Positions 15,631 through 24,613 of a stretch of 64,000 nt of DNA are shown here, in pieces (position 1 is the first letter of the stretch; each line of letters begins with the position of its first letter). The DNA comes from Candidatus Dormiibacterota bacterium (lineage in GTDB: Bacteria > Chloroflexota > Dormibacteria > Aeolococcales > Aeolococcaceae): NCBI GenBank assembly GCA_003153505.1, contig PLZA01000015.1, forward strand, positions 119,477-183,476. Reading direction: 5' to 3'. The notes under the pieces are model-generated. The model was not told the origin of the DNA, made no database searches, and saw nothing but the letters and a program-made list of their open reading frames with translations. A program made the position numbers and the translations under genes.

Positions 15631-16788
15631 ATGGAACCGATGAGACGAGCCGTACAGATCGCGCGCGCCGTGATCGGTTCGCCTTGGACCCGGGTCAGCG
15701 GAACGGTCGTCGGGCTGATCATCCTCGCCCACTCGATCAACCTTCCGCAGGCCGTCGCGAGCCTGGCCCACGCCGATCCGCTCTGGATCGCCGCCGCCAT
15801 GGGCCTCACGGTGCTGGCGGTCGCGGCGAGCGTCGTCGAATGGGGAGTCCTGCTTCGCACCGCCAGCGCGCCCGCGGGCGCGGGGCCCGGCTCCCTGCTC
15901 AGCTGGCGCCGTCTGAGCTCCACGTACCTCCAGGGCGTCTTCTTCACCCAGATGCTTCCCGCCGGCGTCGGCGGTGACGCCATGAGGACCGTCGAGATGG
16001 GCCGACAGATCGGCCACGGCCGGGTGCTCGCCTCGCTCGCCGGCAGCCGTCTCGCCGGCATGCTCGGCATGACCTGCTGGGGCATCGCCGCGGCGATCCT
16101 GCTTCGGGCGCTCCTCGGCACCGGCGTGGTGATCGTGATCGCCGGCCTCGCCATGGCGGTCGTGGTCATCTGGCTGGTGGCGCTCAGCGCGGATCGAATC
16201 GTGCCCCACCGTCTGCTCGCTCGCGTGTCGGGGGCGATGAGCCGGGGCGTGCGCTCGTTCAGCGACGCGTTCGCCGGCTACCGCAAGCACCCGCACGCCG
16301 TAGCGCAGTCCCTGCTGGTCGGAGCCGCCGGCTGGGGATTCAACCTCCTGGCGCTGAGCGTCGCCGCGAGGGCGATCGGTGTCGACCTCAGCTGGACCGT
16401 GCTGGCCGTCTGCATCCCGATCACGCTCCTGGTCGCGCTCGCGCCCTTCAGCATCAACGGCCTCGGGCTCCGCGAAGGCGTCCTGGTCGCGCTGCTCTCC
16501 CGCACCGGCGTCTCGGTTGCCCACGCGGGCGCGATCTCGGTGCTGATCGACCTGCAGATGATCCCGTTCGCAGTGCTTGGTGCGGTCCTCTGGTCGCGAC
16601 ACCGCCGGAGCACCCGCTCCGTGGCCGAGATCACGGTCGAGGTGGCTCGCATCGAGGATGTCGCGCTCGCGGAGTTGACGTCTGGTGCGCCTAGACTTCA
16701 GCGGCGTGACCCGGCAGTTCAGCGACTTCCTGGCAGCCCACGCGGCGCGGATCGCCGACTTGTGGGAGAGGCAGATATCACCGGCTGA
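15631..16788 (+). CDS. Lysylphosphatidylglycerol synthase TM-region (flippase-like) protein
   Basis: 385 aa with eight or so hydrophobic segments and the UPF0104/LPG-synthase transmembrane-region signature FFTQMLPAGVGGDAMRTVEM, plus APFSINGLGLREGV later. Members without the catalytic domain are thought to flip or transport lipids; there is no aminoacyltransferase part here. The last about 35 residues (after 16685) overlap the start of the histidine kinase gene in another frame and look non-native, so the protein may have been extended past an older stop. It starts 88 nt after dnaB. Confidence 0.85.
   Translation: MEPMRRAVQIARAVIGSPWTRVSGTVVGLIILAHSINLPQAVASLAHADPLWIAAAMGLTVLAVAASVVEWGVLLRTASAPAGAGPGSLLSWRRLSSTYLQGVFFTQMLPAGVGGDAMRTVEMGRQIGHGRVLASLAGSRLAGMLGMTCWGIAAAILLRALLGTGVVIVIAGLAMAVVVIWLVALSADRIVPHRLLARVSGAMSRGVRSFSDAFAGYRKHPHAVAQSLLVGAAGWGFNLLALSVAARAIGVDLSWTVLAVCIPITLLVALAPFSINGLGLREGVLVALLSRTGVSVAHAGAISVLIDLQMIPFAVLGAVLWSRHRRSTRSVAEITVEVARIEDVALAELTSGAPRLQRRDPAVQRLPGSPRGADRRLVGEADITG
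16692..16697 (+). promoter_or_regulatory. Candidate -10 element TAGACT for the histidine kinase
   Basis: TAGACT ends 8 nt before GTG 16706. A ttgacg at 16675-16680 is too close (11 bp) to act as its -35. It lies within the 3' end of the flippase-like gene. Confidence 0.45.
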
Positions 16789-17821
16789 CGCCGGTGAACC
16801 CCTCGATCGCGCGCGCGGACCACGTCAGTTCGTCAACGCCGTGCTGGTCGCCCTGACCGCCGACGACTTCCGGCCGCTGGTCGCCTATCACCACCTCGAT
16901 GCGGGTACCGGCCTGGAGCGGCGCCTCCAGACGGCTCTCGCCAACCTCACCGCGCTCCGCCAGGTCACCGCTGAGGCCGTGCGAGAGGAGCGGCTCGACG
17001 CTGAGGAGACGCTCGAACTCGCCACCACGACGGCCGACGACATCGAGGCGGTGGGGCAGCATCTGGCCGCCTCGTGCGTGGCAACGCTCGAGCATCGCCT
17101 CTCCAGCGCCACATCGGAGTCGTCCGCCCGGGGCACGTCGCTCTCGATCACCATGCACGAGCTCCGCCGCCCGCTCACGATCCTCAACAGCTACGGGCAG
17201 CTGCTCAGCGCCGGGATGCTCGGCGAGCTCCCCGAGACGGCGATCGTCGCCATCGAGGGCATCACCGCCAGCACCGAGATGATGGTGCGCATGGTCAACG
17301 CGCTCGCCGAGCTGGCGCGCCTCGAGGACCCTGACGACCATCTCGCGCTCGAGGTGATGGACGCCGAGGAGGTGGTCGCCGAGGCGATTGAGCATGTCGC
17401 CATGGAGGCGAAGCTGCGTGAGTCCACGATCACGAGCGAGTGCGAGCACGGGCTCACCGTGAAGGGCGACCGGCGCCGCGTCATCCTCGCGATCACCAAC
17501 CTGCTCGGCAACGCCGTCAAGCACGGACCGATGGGATCCCCGATCGAGGTGCTGGCCGCTCGCGAGGGCGAATCGGTGCGCTTCACCGTGCGTGATCATG
17601 GGACCGGGTTTCCGGTGGCGGACACGGGCCACCTGTTCGACAAGTACTTCCGCTCGGTCGCCGAGCGGCAGCGCAAGGTGCCGGGCAGCGGTCTCGGCCT
17701 CTACATCGTGCGCACGGTCGCTGAGCGCCACGGCGGTACGGTCGCCGCCCGGAGTGTCCCCGGAAGCGGCGCCGAATTCGACATGACGATCCCGTTGCAC
17801 CGAGAGGAGGTGACTGCGTGA
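16706..17821 (+). CDS. Sensor histidine kinase (orphan)
   Basis: About 371 aa from GTG 16706; GTG 16685 is an in-frame alternative that would place the TAGACT element inside the gene. The N-terminal 140 residues are a helical, soluble sensory region with no transmembrane segment. The kinase core has H-box HELRRPLTILNSYGQLL, N-box NLLGNAVKHGP, G1 VRDHGTGFP and G2 GSGLGLYIV. It is therefore probably a cytoplasmic kinase. No response regulator is adjacent; the nearest lone receiver protein is at 58764. It overlaps fumC by 4 nt (GTGA). Confidence 0.92.
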   Translation: MTRQFSDFLAAHAARIADLWERQISPADAGEPLDRARGPRQFVNAVLVALTADDFRPLVAYHHLDAGTGLERRLQTALANLTALRQVTAEAVREERLDAEETLELATTTADDIEAVGQHLAASCVATLEHRLSSATSESSARGTSLSITMHELRRPLTILNSYGQLLSAGMLGELPETAIVAIEGITASTEMMVRMVNALAELARLEDPDDHLALEVMDAEEVVAEAIEHVAMEAKLRESTITSECEHGLTVKGDRRRVILAITNLLGNAVKHGPMGSPIEVLAAREGESVRFTVRDHGTGFPVADTGHLFDKYFRSVAERQRKVPGSGLGLYIVRTVAERHGGTVAARSVPGSGAEFDMTIPLHREEVTA

Positions 17822-19239
17822 CCACCACGGCGACCAGGAAGGAGCGCGACTCGATGGGTGAGTTCGAGGTGCCGGCAGACGCCTACTACGGCGCCAACAC
17901 GATGCGGGCAAAGGTGAACTTCCCGATCAGCGACCTCCGCCTGCCGCGCGGCTTCATCCGCGCCATCGGGTTGATCAAGCAACAGGCTGCGCTGGTGAAC
18001 CGCGAGCTTGGGCTGATCGACGAGGACCTGGCGGGAGCGATCATCCGCGCCGCCCAGGACGTCATCGACGGCACCCTCGACGGTGAGTTCATCGTCGACG
18101 TCTTCCAGACGGGCAGCGGCACCTCGACCAACATGAATGCCAACGAGGTGATCGCCAACCGGGCGATCGAGTTGCTCGGCGGCGTGCGGGGATCGCGGGC
18201 TCCCGTCCACCCCAACGACCACGTGAACCTCGGCCAGTCCAGCAACGACGTGATCCCGACGGCGATCCAGGTGGCGGCAGCGGTCTCGATCCGCGAGGAC
18301 CTGATTGCCGGCCTGCGGATCCTCGAGGCGTCATTGCGGCGCAAGTCGGAAGAGCTGTGGCCGGTGATCAAGACTGGCCGCACCCATCTCCAGGACGCCA
18401 CCCCGATCAGGCTGGGGCAGGAGTTCCTCGGCTACGCCGGTCAGGTGGGGCGGGCGCGCCTGCGCTGCGAGGAGGCGATCGCCGCCCTGGCCGAGTTGCC
18501 GCTCGGCGGCACCGCGGTCGGGACCGGAGTCGGAACCCACCCCGAGTTCCCACCCAAGGTGATCGCCCTGCTCGCCGCCGACCTCGGCATCCCCTTTCAC
18601 GAGACCGACAACCATTTCTGCGGGCAGTCGACCCTCGACGCGGTCGTCGCCGCCAGCGGTTCGCTTCGCTCGGTGGCGGTCTCGCTGTACAAGGTCGCCA
18701 GCGACATCCGGCTCCTCGGCTGCGGCCCGCGCGCCGGGATCGCCGAGATCGCAATCCCGGCCGTGCAGCCGGGCTCGTCGATCATGCCGGCCAAGGTCAA
18801 TCCGGTCATCTGCGAGTCCGTGACCATGGTTGCCGCGCAGGTGATCGGCAACGACGCGACGGTCGCGTTCTGTGGCGCTGCCGGGTCGCTGCTCGAACTC
18901 AACGTCATGATGCCGGTGGCCGCGTACGACGTCCTCCAGTCGGTCTCGTTGCTGGCAGCGTCGGCACGCAACCTGGCGACCCAGTGCGTCGACGGGATCA
19001 CCGCCACCGAAAACGGTCCCGCGCTGGTCGAGCGCGGGCTGATGCTCTGCACCGCGCTCGCACCGCGGATCGGCTACGACGCCGCCGCCGCGATCGCGAA
19101 GGAGGCGTACAACACGGGGCGCACCGTGCGCGAGGTTGCGCGCGAGCGCAGCGGCCTCGATGAGGCCGAGTTGACGCGGTTGCTCGACGCCGAGGCGATG
19201 ACCCGCCCCGGACGCGACGCCGCGCCGGCCGCAGGCTGA
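17818..19239 (+). CDS. fumC: Class II fumarate hydratase
   Basis: 473 aa from GTG 17818. It belongs to the fumarase/aspartase superfamily: TGSGTSTNMNANEVIANRA favours fumarase over aspartase. HPNDHVNLGQSSNDVIPTAI, TGRTHLQDATPIRLGQEF and the signature GSSIMPAKVNPV with the catalytic Ser loop are all present. It hydrates fumarate to malate in the TCA cycle. The start overlaps the histidine kinase stop, an unusual partner that suggests coupled translation. Confidence 0.95.
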   Translation: MTTTATRKERDSMGEFEVPADAYYGANTMRAKVNFPISDLRLPRGFIRAIGLIKQQAALVNRELGLIDEDLAGAIIRAAQDVIDGTLDGEFIVDVFQTGSGTSTNMNANEVIANRAIELLGGVRGSRAPVHPNDHVNLGQSSNDVIPTAIQVAAAVSIREDLIAGLRILEASLRRKSEELWPVIKTGRTHLQDATPIRLGQEFLGYAGQVGRARLRCEEAIAALAELPLGGTAVGTGVGTHPEFPPKVIALLAADLGIPFHETDNHFCGQSTLDAVVAASGSLRSVAVSLYKVASDIRLLGCGPRAGIAEIAIPAVQPGSSIMPAKVNPVICESVTMVAAQVIGNDATVAFCGAAGSLLELNVMMPVAAYDVLQSVSLLAASARNLATQCVDGITATENGPALVERGLMLCTALAPRIGYDAAAAIAKEAYNTGRTVREVARERSGLDEAELTRLLDAEAMTRPGRDAAPAAG

Positions 19240-19240
19240 G

Positions 19241-20099
19241 ATGGCCGCAGGCAGCACCCTCGCCGTGGTGGGCGCCGGCGCCATGGGCGGCCAGCTTGCG
19301 TACCAGGCGGCATTGCACGGCTATCAGGTCCGCTTGATCTCTCGCAGCGAGGAACGTCTCCGCGCCGCGACGGCGTCGGGCGGCGGGGCTGCTTCGCCGC
19401 CGTGTGGAGAAGGGCAAGCTCGACGCCGGCGCATGCGATGCGGCGCTCGCGCGGGTGACCCCGGGCTCGGACTTCAGTGCGGTCGCCGGAGCGGCAACGA
19501 TCATCGAGTCGGTCGCCGAGGACCGTGACGTCAAGCGCGAGGTGTACGCGCGGATCTGCGAGCACGCCGACGATGCCGCCATCATCGGCACAAACTCGTC
19601 GACCCTCCCCTCGTCGCTGCTGATGGACGCCGTCACCCGCCCCGAGCGCTTCCTCAACATCCACTTCTTCAATCCCGCGCTGCTCATGGCGCTGGTGGAG
19701 GCGGTGCCCGGGCCGCACACCGCCGAGAACGCGATCATCCGTGCCATGGACTTCGCCCGATCGATCGGCAAGACGCCCGTCCGGCTGGCACGCGAGGAAT
19801 ACGGTTTCATCGCCAATCGCATCCTCTTCATCGCCATCCAGGAGGCGATGCACCTCGTGCAGGGCGGCTATATCTCGGTGGAGGAGTGCGATCTCGCCGT
19901 GCACAACGCACTCGGCTGGCCGATGGGCCCCTTCCATCTCTCCGATCTCGTCGGGCTCGACGTGGTCGAGGCGATCCTCGACGAGGGCTTTCGACAGACG
20001 GGCGATCAGCGCTGGGACCCGGTCGCGCTGCTCCGTGACCTGGTGGCGCGCGGACGGCTCGGCAACAAGTCCGGGGGCGGGTTCTTCAGCGCCCCGTGA
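19241..20099 (+). pseudogene. 3-hydroxyacyl-CoA dehydrogenase, frameshifted
   Basis: The N-terminal part (from ATG 19241) has the NAD-binding GAGAMGGQLAYQAALHGY. The rest is in another frame: RRRVEKGKLDAG, IIGTNSSTLPSS, NIHFFNPALLMALVE and GGYISVEECDLAVHNALG with WPMGPFHLSDLVGLDVV. The two frames join inside a G-rich run at about 19376-19390. The full span is 859 nt, one base more than 286 codons, which is the usual length for a stand-alone (S)-3-hydroxybutyryl/hydroxyacyl-CoA dehydrogenase. One extra base in the G-run restores everything when removed. It is either a recent pseudogene or a sequencing/assembly error. Confidence 0.85.
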
Positions 20100-20165
20100 T
20101 CGCGACGGCGGCGGTCACGCGGCCTGGACGCTGCGCCGTCCGCTGCCCACCGGGGTGACAGCCGG

Positions 20166-21026
20166 TTACAACAACCCGAGCTCCGCCAGGACGTCGGCGA
20201 CGCCGCCCTCCTCCGGGGGTGCACAGGTGACGTCCGCGGCAGCGATGACCTCGGGGCGCGACGACGCGACGGCGACCGCGTATCCGGCCGCACGCAGCAG
20301 CTCGACATCATTCGGCGCATCACCGATTGCGACGGCGTCGGCGAGCGAGTAGCCGAGCCGCTCGCACACGATCTCGCACGCGACAGCCTTGCTCACGTCG
20401 GGGTCGAGGATCTCGACGAACTCCGGATTCGAGCGGGTGATCCGCGCGCGGCCGGCCAGCTCCTCGGTCATGACCGCGATGGCGTGGTCGACCTCGGCGG
20501 GATCGTCAATGACGCACGCCGCCTTGGTGGTCCCCGCCTCGAGGAGCGCTTCGAGGTTCGGCACGACCCGGAACTGCACCCCACTGATGCGCGTGTACAG
20601 CCGTGCCTCGGGCCGGTCCCGCTCGCAGATCAGCTCGTCGTTCTGATACGCCTGAAAATGCCAGTCGTGCTCCCGCGCGACCGCCAGGGCCCGCCGGGCC
20701 GCTGCCGCCTCGAGCGGCTGCTCGAAGATCGTGAGCCCGGGCGATCCATCCGGCCGCGGAGCCTCGCGCACCAGCGCGCCCTGGTAGCAGACCAGGGGTT
20801 CGTGCGTGCCAAGCTCGCTCGCCCAGGGCAGCGCTGACCGGTACATGCGCCCGGTGGCAACGATCACCGGCAGGCGCGTCGCAACCGATCGCACCGCCTT
20901 GCGGATGCGGGGGTGCAGGCGCTGCCGGTAGTCGATCGTGGTGCCGTCGAGATCGAGCACTACGATGCGCGGCACGAATGCTCCGCGCGCAGGCTCGGAA
21001 TCGGGATGACCGGCGATCAGACTCAT
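20166..21026 (-). CDS. Cof-type HAD-IIB phosphatase
   Basis: 286 aa from ATG 21026; a longer frame to 21161 runs into the helicase promoter and is unlikely. Motif I is VVLDLDGTTIDY (Asp nucleophile and acid/base Asp), motif II is VIVATGRMY, the lysine motif is SKAVACEIV and motif IV is AIGDAPNDVELL. The Cof subfamily dephosphorylates sugar phosphates or cofactors such as FMN or pyridoxal phosphate; the substrate is unknown. It is divergent from the helicase gene. Confidence 0.9.
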   Translation of the reverse strand: MSLIAGHPDSEPARGAFVPRIVVLDLDGTTIDYRQRLHPRIRKAVRSVATRLPVIVATGRMYRSALPWASELGTHEPLVCYQGALVREAPRPDGSPGLTIFEQPLEAAAARRALAVAREHDWHFQAYQNDELICERDRPEARLYTRISGVQFRVVPNLEALLEAGTTKAACVIDDPAEVDHAIAVMTEELAGRARITRSNPEFVEILDPDVSKAVACEIVCERLGYSLADAVAIGDAPNDVELLRAAGYAVAVASSRPEVIAAADVTCAPPEEGGVADVLAELGLL

Positions 21027-21100
21027 CGAACCGCGGGCGCGCTGACGCGGTGGAACGCCATCAGGCGATCTTACGCGGGAGTGAACGCGCCAATCCGGGG

Positions 21101-21106
21101 TAGACT
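21101..21106 (+). promoter_or_regulatory. Candidate -10 element TAGACT before the DEAD-box helicase gene
   Basis: TAGACT ends 9 nt before TTG 21116, the first in-frame start of the helicase. There is no Shine-Dalgarno sequence, consistent with a leaderless or very short leader. Confidence 0.5.
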
Positions 21107-21115
21107 GACGTTGTC

Positions 21116-22366
21116 TTGCGTTCGTCTTCTCGCGCGCGGTTTGGTAGACCGCTCGGCGCAAGGCCCCGTCCCGCCGCTCCGGCGCCGGTCGATGAGGCCT
21201 TGAGTACTGTCATCCCCGAACCGGTCCGCTTCGACGAGCTTGCCTTGAGTGTCGCCATGCAGAACACCGTGGCCGAGCTCGGATACACCATGGCCACGCC
21301 GATCCAGGCGGGCTCGCTGCCCTTCGCGATGGCAGGCCGGGATGTGATCGGTCAGGCCCAGACCGGGAGCGGCAAGACAGCGGCCTTCGGGATTCCGATC
21401 ATCGAGCGCCTCGACCCGCGCGACGGTCCGGTGCAGGCCCTGGTGCTCTGCCCGACGCGAGAGCTGGCCGTCCAGGTGCACGAAGAGCTCACGAGGCTCG
21501 GCAAGCGGCATGAGCTGCGCAGCGTCGCCATCTATGGCGGCGACTCGATCGGACGTCAGATGGAGGAGTTGCGCCAGGGTGCGCATATCGTCGTGGCGAC
21601 TCCGGGCCGGCTCGGCGATCACATCCAGCGGCGCTCGCTGACGCTCGCGAATGTCCGCGTGTGCGTGCTCGATGAAGCCGACCGCATGCTCGACATGGGC
21701 TTCGCGCCCGACGTCGAACGCATACTCCGGCAATGCCCGCCGCAGCGCCAGACGTTGCTGTTCAGCGCCACCATGCCCGAGTGGGTGCGCAGGCTCGCCC
21801 TGCGTCATATGCACGACCCGGAGACGGTGGAGATCAGCACCCGGCCGGAGATCCCGTCGGAGGTCCGCCAGCTCTACGTGCAGACCACGTGGGCTGACAA
21901 GACTGATGCGCTGGCCCAGATCCTGGATCAGCCCGACGTGGTGATGGCGCTCATCTTCGTCGAGACCAAGCGAACCGCCGATGTGCTGCAGGCGCAGCTC
22001 GGCGGGCGCGGCTACCAGGTGGGACTGCTCCACGGCGACCTCACCCAGCGAGAGCGAGACCGCTCCATGCAGCAGTTCCGCGCCACCCACATCAAGTACC
22101 TGATCGCAACCAACGTCGCCGCGCGCGGACTCGACATCGACGACATCTCACATGTCATCAACTACGACGTGCCCCTCACCCCCGACGAGTATCTGCATCG
22201 CGTCGGCCGGACTGGACGAGCCGGGCGCGCCGGTGTCGCCGTCACGCTCATCACACCGAGTGAGATCCTCAAGCTGCGCGACGTCGAGAAGCACGCGCGC
22301 ACGCACATCGAGCCCGCGACGCTCGACCAGGATTTCCCGGCGGTCGCGGTCGGCGCCCAAGCCTGA
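21116..22366 (+). CDS. DEAD-box ATP-dependent RNA helicase
   Basis: 416 aa from TTG 21116. The Q motif begins at RFDELALS, and MATPIQAGSLPFAM supplies the Gln. Walker A is AQTGSGKTA, motif II is VLDEADRML, motif III is FSATMPEWV, and motifs V and VI are ATNVAARGLDID and HRVGRTGRAGR. It is a minimal RhlE/CshA-like core without a long C-terminal RNA-binding extension. Likely roles are ribosome assembly or RNA turnover. The N-terminal 40 residues are basic and Pro-rich. Confidence 0.93.
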   Translation: MRSSSRARFGRPLGARPRPAAPAPVDEALSTVIPEPVRFDELALSVAMQNTVAELGYTMATPIQAGSLPFAMAGRDVIGQAQTGSGKTAAFGIPIIERLDPRDGPVQALVLCPTRELAVQVHEELTRLGKRHELRSVAIYGGDSIGRQMEELRQGAHIVVATPGRLGDHIQRRSLTLANVRVCVLDEADRMLDMGFAPDVERILRQCPPQRQTLLFSATMPEWVRRLALRHMHDPETVEISTRPEIPSEVRQLYVQTTWADKTDALAQILDQPDVVMALIFVETKRTADVLQAQLGGRGYQVGLLHGDLTQRERDRSMQQFRATHIKYLIATNVAARGLDIDDISHVINYDVPLTPDEYLHRVGRTGRAGRAGVAVTLITPSEILKLRDVEKHARTHIEPATLDQDFPAVAVGAQA

Positions 22367-22381
22367 CGCTCCGCGACGGAC

Positions 22382-23161
22382 ATGCTGCCGGCCATCCATG
22401 ACACGGGAACCGGTGCGCCGGTGCTGTTCCTCCACGCATTCACGCTCGACGCCTCGCAATGGGACCACCAGGTAGCCGCGTTGTCCGGCGACATGCGCTG
22501 CATCCGGGTCGACCTCTGGGGATGCGGCTCGTCGCCCGCGCCGCCCGCCGGAGAGCCGGCGCTTGACGGGTTCGCAGCGGCGGTGCTCGCAGCGCTCGAC
22601 TCGCTGAACATCGACAAGGTCGCAGTCGTGGGGCTCTCGATGGGCGGCTACCTTGCCTTCACGCTGTGGCGGCTTGCGCCGCAGCGGATTCGCGCCCTGG
22701 CACTCTGCAACACGCGCGCGACTGCCGACACCGCCGCCGCACGCGGCGACCGCCTCGCGATGGCGGAGCAGGTGGAGCGCGAGCAGTCGGTGGAGTCGAT
22801 CGTCGAGCCGATGGTAGCGCGGATGTTGAGCCCGGGTGCGCACGACGAGGCACACATCGTCGACCCCGTGCGCGGACGGATTCGGCGCTGCTCGCCCGCG
22901 GGCATCGCCTTCGCGCAGCGCGCGATGGCCGCGCGACCGGACAGCACCGCGCTGCTCGCGTCCATCGACGTGCCCGCGCTGGTCATCGCCGGAAGCCGGG
23001 ATGCGATCATCCCGACCCAGGAAGTTCGTGCCATGGCTGACGGGATCACGGATGCGCGCTACCGCGAGCTGGAGTGCGGGCATCTGAGCAACCTCGAACG
23101 CTCCCGCGCTGTGAACCAGGAGCTCGCGACCTTCCTCACAGCGGCGACAATGGCGTCATGA
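22382..23161 (+). CDS. Alpha/beta-fold hydrolase
   Basis: 259 aa from ATG 22382. The nucleophile elbow is GLSMGGYLA, the acid is probably the Asp in AGSRDAIIPTQ and the His is in ECGHLSNLE. The N-terminal FLHAFTLDASQWDHQ gives the oxyanion-hole HxF/HA region. The pattern is closest to 3-oxoadipate enol-lactonase-like hydrolases, but the substrate is not fixed. Its stop overlaps the start of the Trm112-like gene (ATGA). Confidence 0.88.
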   Translation: MLPAIHDTGTGAPVLFLHAFTLDASQWDHQVAALSGDMRCIRVDLWGCGSSPAPPAGEPALDGFAAAVLAALDSLNIDKVAVVGLSMGGYLAFTLWRLAPQRIRALALCNTRATADTAAARGDRLAMAEQVEREQSVESIVEPMVARMLSPGAHDEAHIVDPVRGRIRRCSPAGIAFAQRAMAARPDSTALLASIDVPALVIAGSRDAIIPTQEVRAMADGITDARYRELECGHLSNLERSRAVNQELATFLTAATMAS

Positions 23162-23367
23162 GTCAGCTCCCCAAGGATCTCCTCGACATCCTCGCCTGCC
23201 CGCGCTGCCGCGGACCGCTCGTCGTCGAGCCGGTATCGCTGCGCTGCGACGCCTGCCGGCTCCGCTACCGCGTCGACGACGGCATCCCGGTGATGCTGGT
23301 CCACGAAGCCGAACGCCTGGACGGCGGCGACCCCGAGCTCGACGCCGGGACGCCGGCGGTCAGCTAG
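23158..23367 (+). CDS. Trm112/UPF0434-family zinc-ribbon protein
   Basis: 69 aa from ATG 23158. It starts LPKDLLDILACPRCRGPL and continues with LRCDACRLRYRVDDGIPVML, the compact Trm112p-like signature with two CxxC pairs. In eukaryotes and archaea Trm112 activates methyltransferases; in bacteria its role is unclear. ATGA overlap with the hydrolase gene suggests a shared pathway or only coupling. Confidence 0.9.
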   Translation: MSQLPKDLLDILACPRCRGPLVVEPVSLRCDACRLRYRVDDGIPVMLVHEAERLDGGDPELDAGTPAVS

Positions 23368-23373
23368 GCTGCG

Positions 23374-24558
23374 TCAGACCCCGACCGCCTCGGTCGCAAC
23401 CGAGGCCGGAGCCGCGCAGAAGCCCTCGTAGTCGATCGGCTCGGTGATCGTGGGATTCTCACCACACACCGGGCACTGGGGGTCACGCGGGACGCGAAAC
23501 TCGCGGAACTTCATCGCGAGCGCGTCGATGTGCAGCAGACGGCCGGTGAGCAGGTCGCCGGCACCGGTGATCAGCTTGATGACCTCGGTTGCCTGGAGGA
23601 CGCCCACGATCCCGGGGAGCACACCGAGCACACCTGCCTCGGCGCACGACGGCGCCTCCTCGGGCGGAGGCGGCGAGGGGTAGCGGCAGCGGTAGCAGGG
23701 CGACTGGAACGGGACCACTGTGGTGACCTGGCCCTCGAATCGGAAGATGCCACCGTCGACCATCGGCTTTTTGGCAAAGATGGCCACATCGTTGGCGAGG
23801 TATCGAGTGGGGAAGTTGTCGCAGCCGTTGACGATGATGTCGTACTGGTCGAAGATCTCGCGAGCGTTCTCGCCGCTCAGCACCACGTTGTGCTCGACGA
23901 CGCGGACGTCGCTGTTGAGCGCGGTGAGCGCGATCCGAGCCGATGCTGTCTTGAGCATGCCGATCCGATCCTCGGTGTGGAGGATCTGGCGCTGCAGGTT
24001 GCTGCGATCCACGGTGTCGAAGTCCACGAAGCCGATGGTGCCCACACCCGCCGCGGCGAGGTACAGGGCTGCCGGACTGCCGAGGCCGCCCGCCCCGATG
24101 AGCAGGACGCGCGCGTCGAGCAGTTTCGCCTGGCCCTCGGCGCCGATCTCGGGGATGAGGAGGTGGCGGCTGTAGCGCTGCTGCTGCTGTGCCGTCAGGA
24201 CCCGGGGGACGATGAAGTCGAAACCAGCCTGCTTCCACGCGCCGTAGCCGCCCGCCATCGACTGGACGTCGGTGTAGCCGAGCTCCTGGAGCGCTCGCGC
24301 GGCCAGCAGCGAGCGGACTCCGCCGGCGCAGTACAGGGTGATCGGCGTGTCCCGCTTGGGAACCGTGTCCTCGATGCGCGTCTCGATGAACCCTTTGCTG
24401 AGGTGCATCGCCCCGGGGATGTAGCCCTCGTCGAACTCGTTGCGTTCGCGGACATCGATCAGGGTGCGGGATGCCGCAGCGGCGCGCACCTGCTGCGGGG
24501 AAACCTCCGGAACGGTGGCACGTGCGTCGTCGAGGAGGTCGCGAGAAGACTTGGCCAT
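23374..24558 (-). CDS. moeB: Rhodanese-MoeB/ThiF fusion, sulfur-carrier adenylyltransferase
   Basis: 394 aa from ATG 24558. Residues about 18-115 are a rhodanese domain with the active-site loop CAGGVRS. Residues about 125-375 are an E1-like enzyme: QQQRYSRHLLIPEIG, nucleotide-binding GAGGLGSPAALYLAAAGVG and FDTVDRSNLQRQ. Zinc Cys pairs are CYRCRYP and CPVCGE, and the SCAEAGVLG Cys is the conserved one. It adenylates and sulfurylates sulfur carriers such as MoaD, ThiS or CysO. The domain order is unusual, because MoeZ/MOCS3 proteins usually carry the rhodanese at the C-terminus. A TAGACT element lies 6 nt before the start. Confidence 0.9.
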   Translation of the reverse strand: MAKSSRDLLDDARATVPEVSPQQVRAAAASRTLIDVRERNEFDEGYIPGAMHLSKGFIETRIEDTVPKRDTPITLYCAGGVRSLLAARALQELGYTDVQSMAGGYGAWKQAGFDFIVPRVLTAQQQQRYSRHLLIPEIGAEGQAKLLDARVLLIGAGGLGSPAALYLAAAGVGTIGFVDFDTVDRSNLQRQILHTEDRIGMLKTASARIALTALNSDVRVVEHNVVLSGENAREIFDQYDIIVNGCDNFPTRYLANDVAIFAKKPMVDGGIFRFEGQVTTVVPFQSPCYRCRYPSPPPPEEAPSCAEAGVLGVLPGIVGVLQATEVIKLITGAGDLLTGRLLHIDALAMKFREFRVPRDPQCPVCGENPTITEPIDYEGFCAAPASVATEAVGV

Positions 24559-24564
24559 GTGGCC

Positions 24565-24570
24565 AGTCTA
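24565..24570 (-). promoter_or_regulatory. Candidate leaderless -10 element TAGACT for moeB
   Basis: On the minus strand TAGACT is followed by six bases (ggccac) and then ATG 24558, the exact spacing expected for transcription starting at the A of the start codon. Confidence 0.6.
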
Positions 24571-24613
24571 CCCAAAACCTGTCGAAACCTGACCTGAGAG
24601 GTCTGGATTCGGT

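Noticed and set aside
16675..16697. ttgacg and TAGACT as a -35/-10 promoter
   Set aside because: The spacer is only 11 bp, far below the usual 16-18, so only the TAGACT part is kept as a candidate element.
19376..19390. Programmed frameshift in the hydroxyacyl-CoA dehydrogenase gene
   Set aside because: There is no slippery heptamer, stop codon at the site or stimulatory structure, and the family is not known for recoding. A mutation or sequencing error is simpler.
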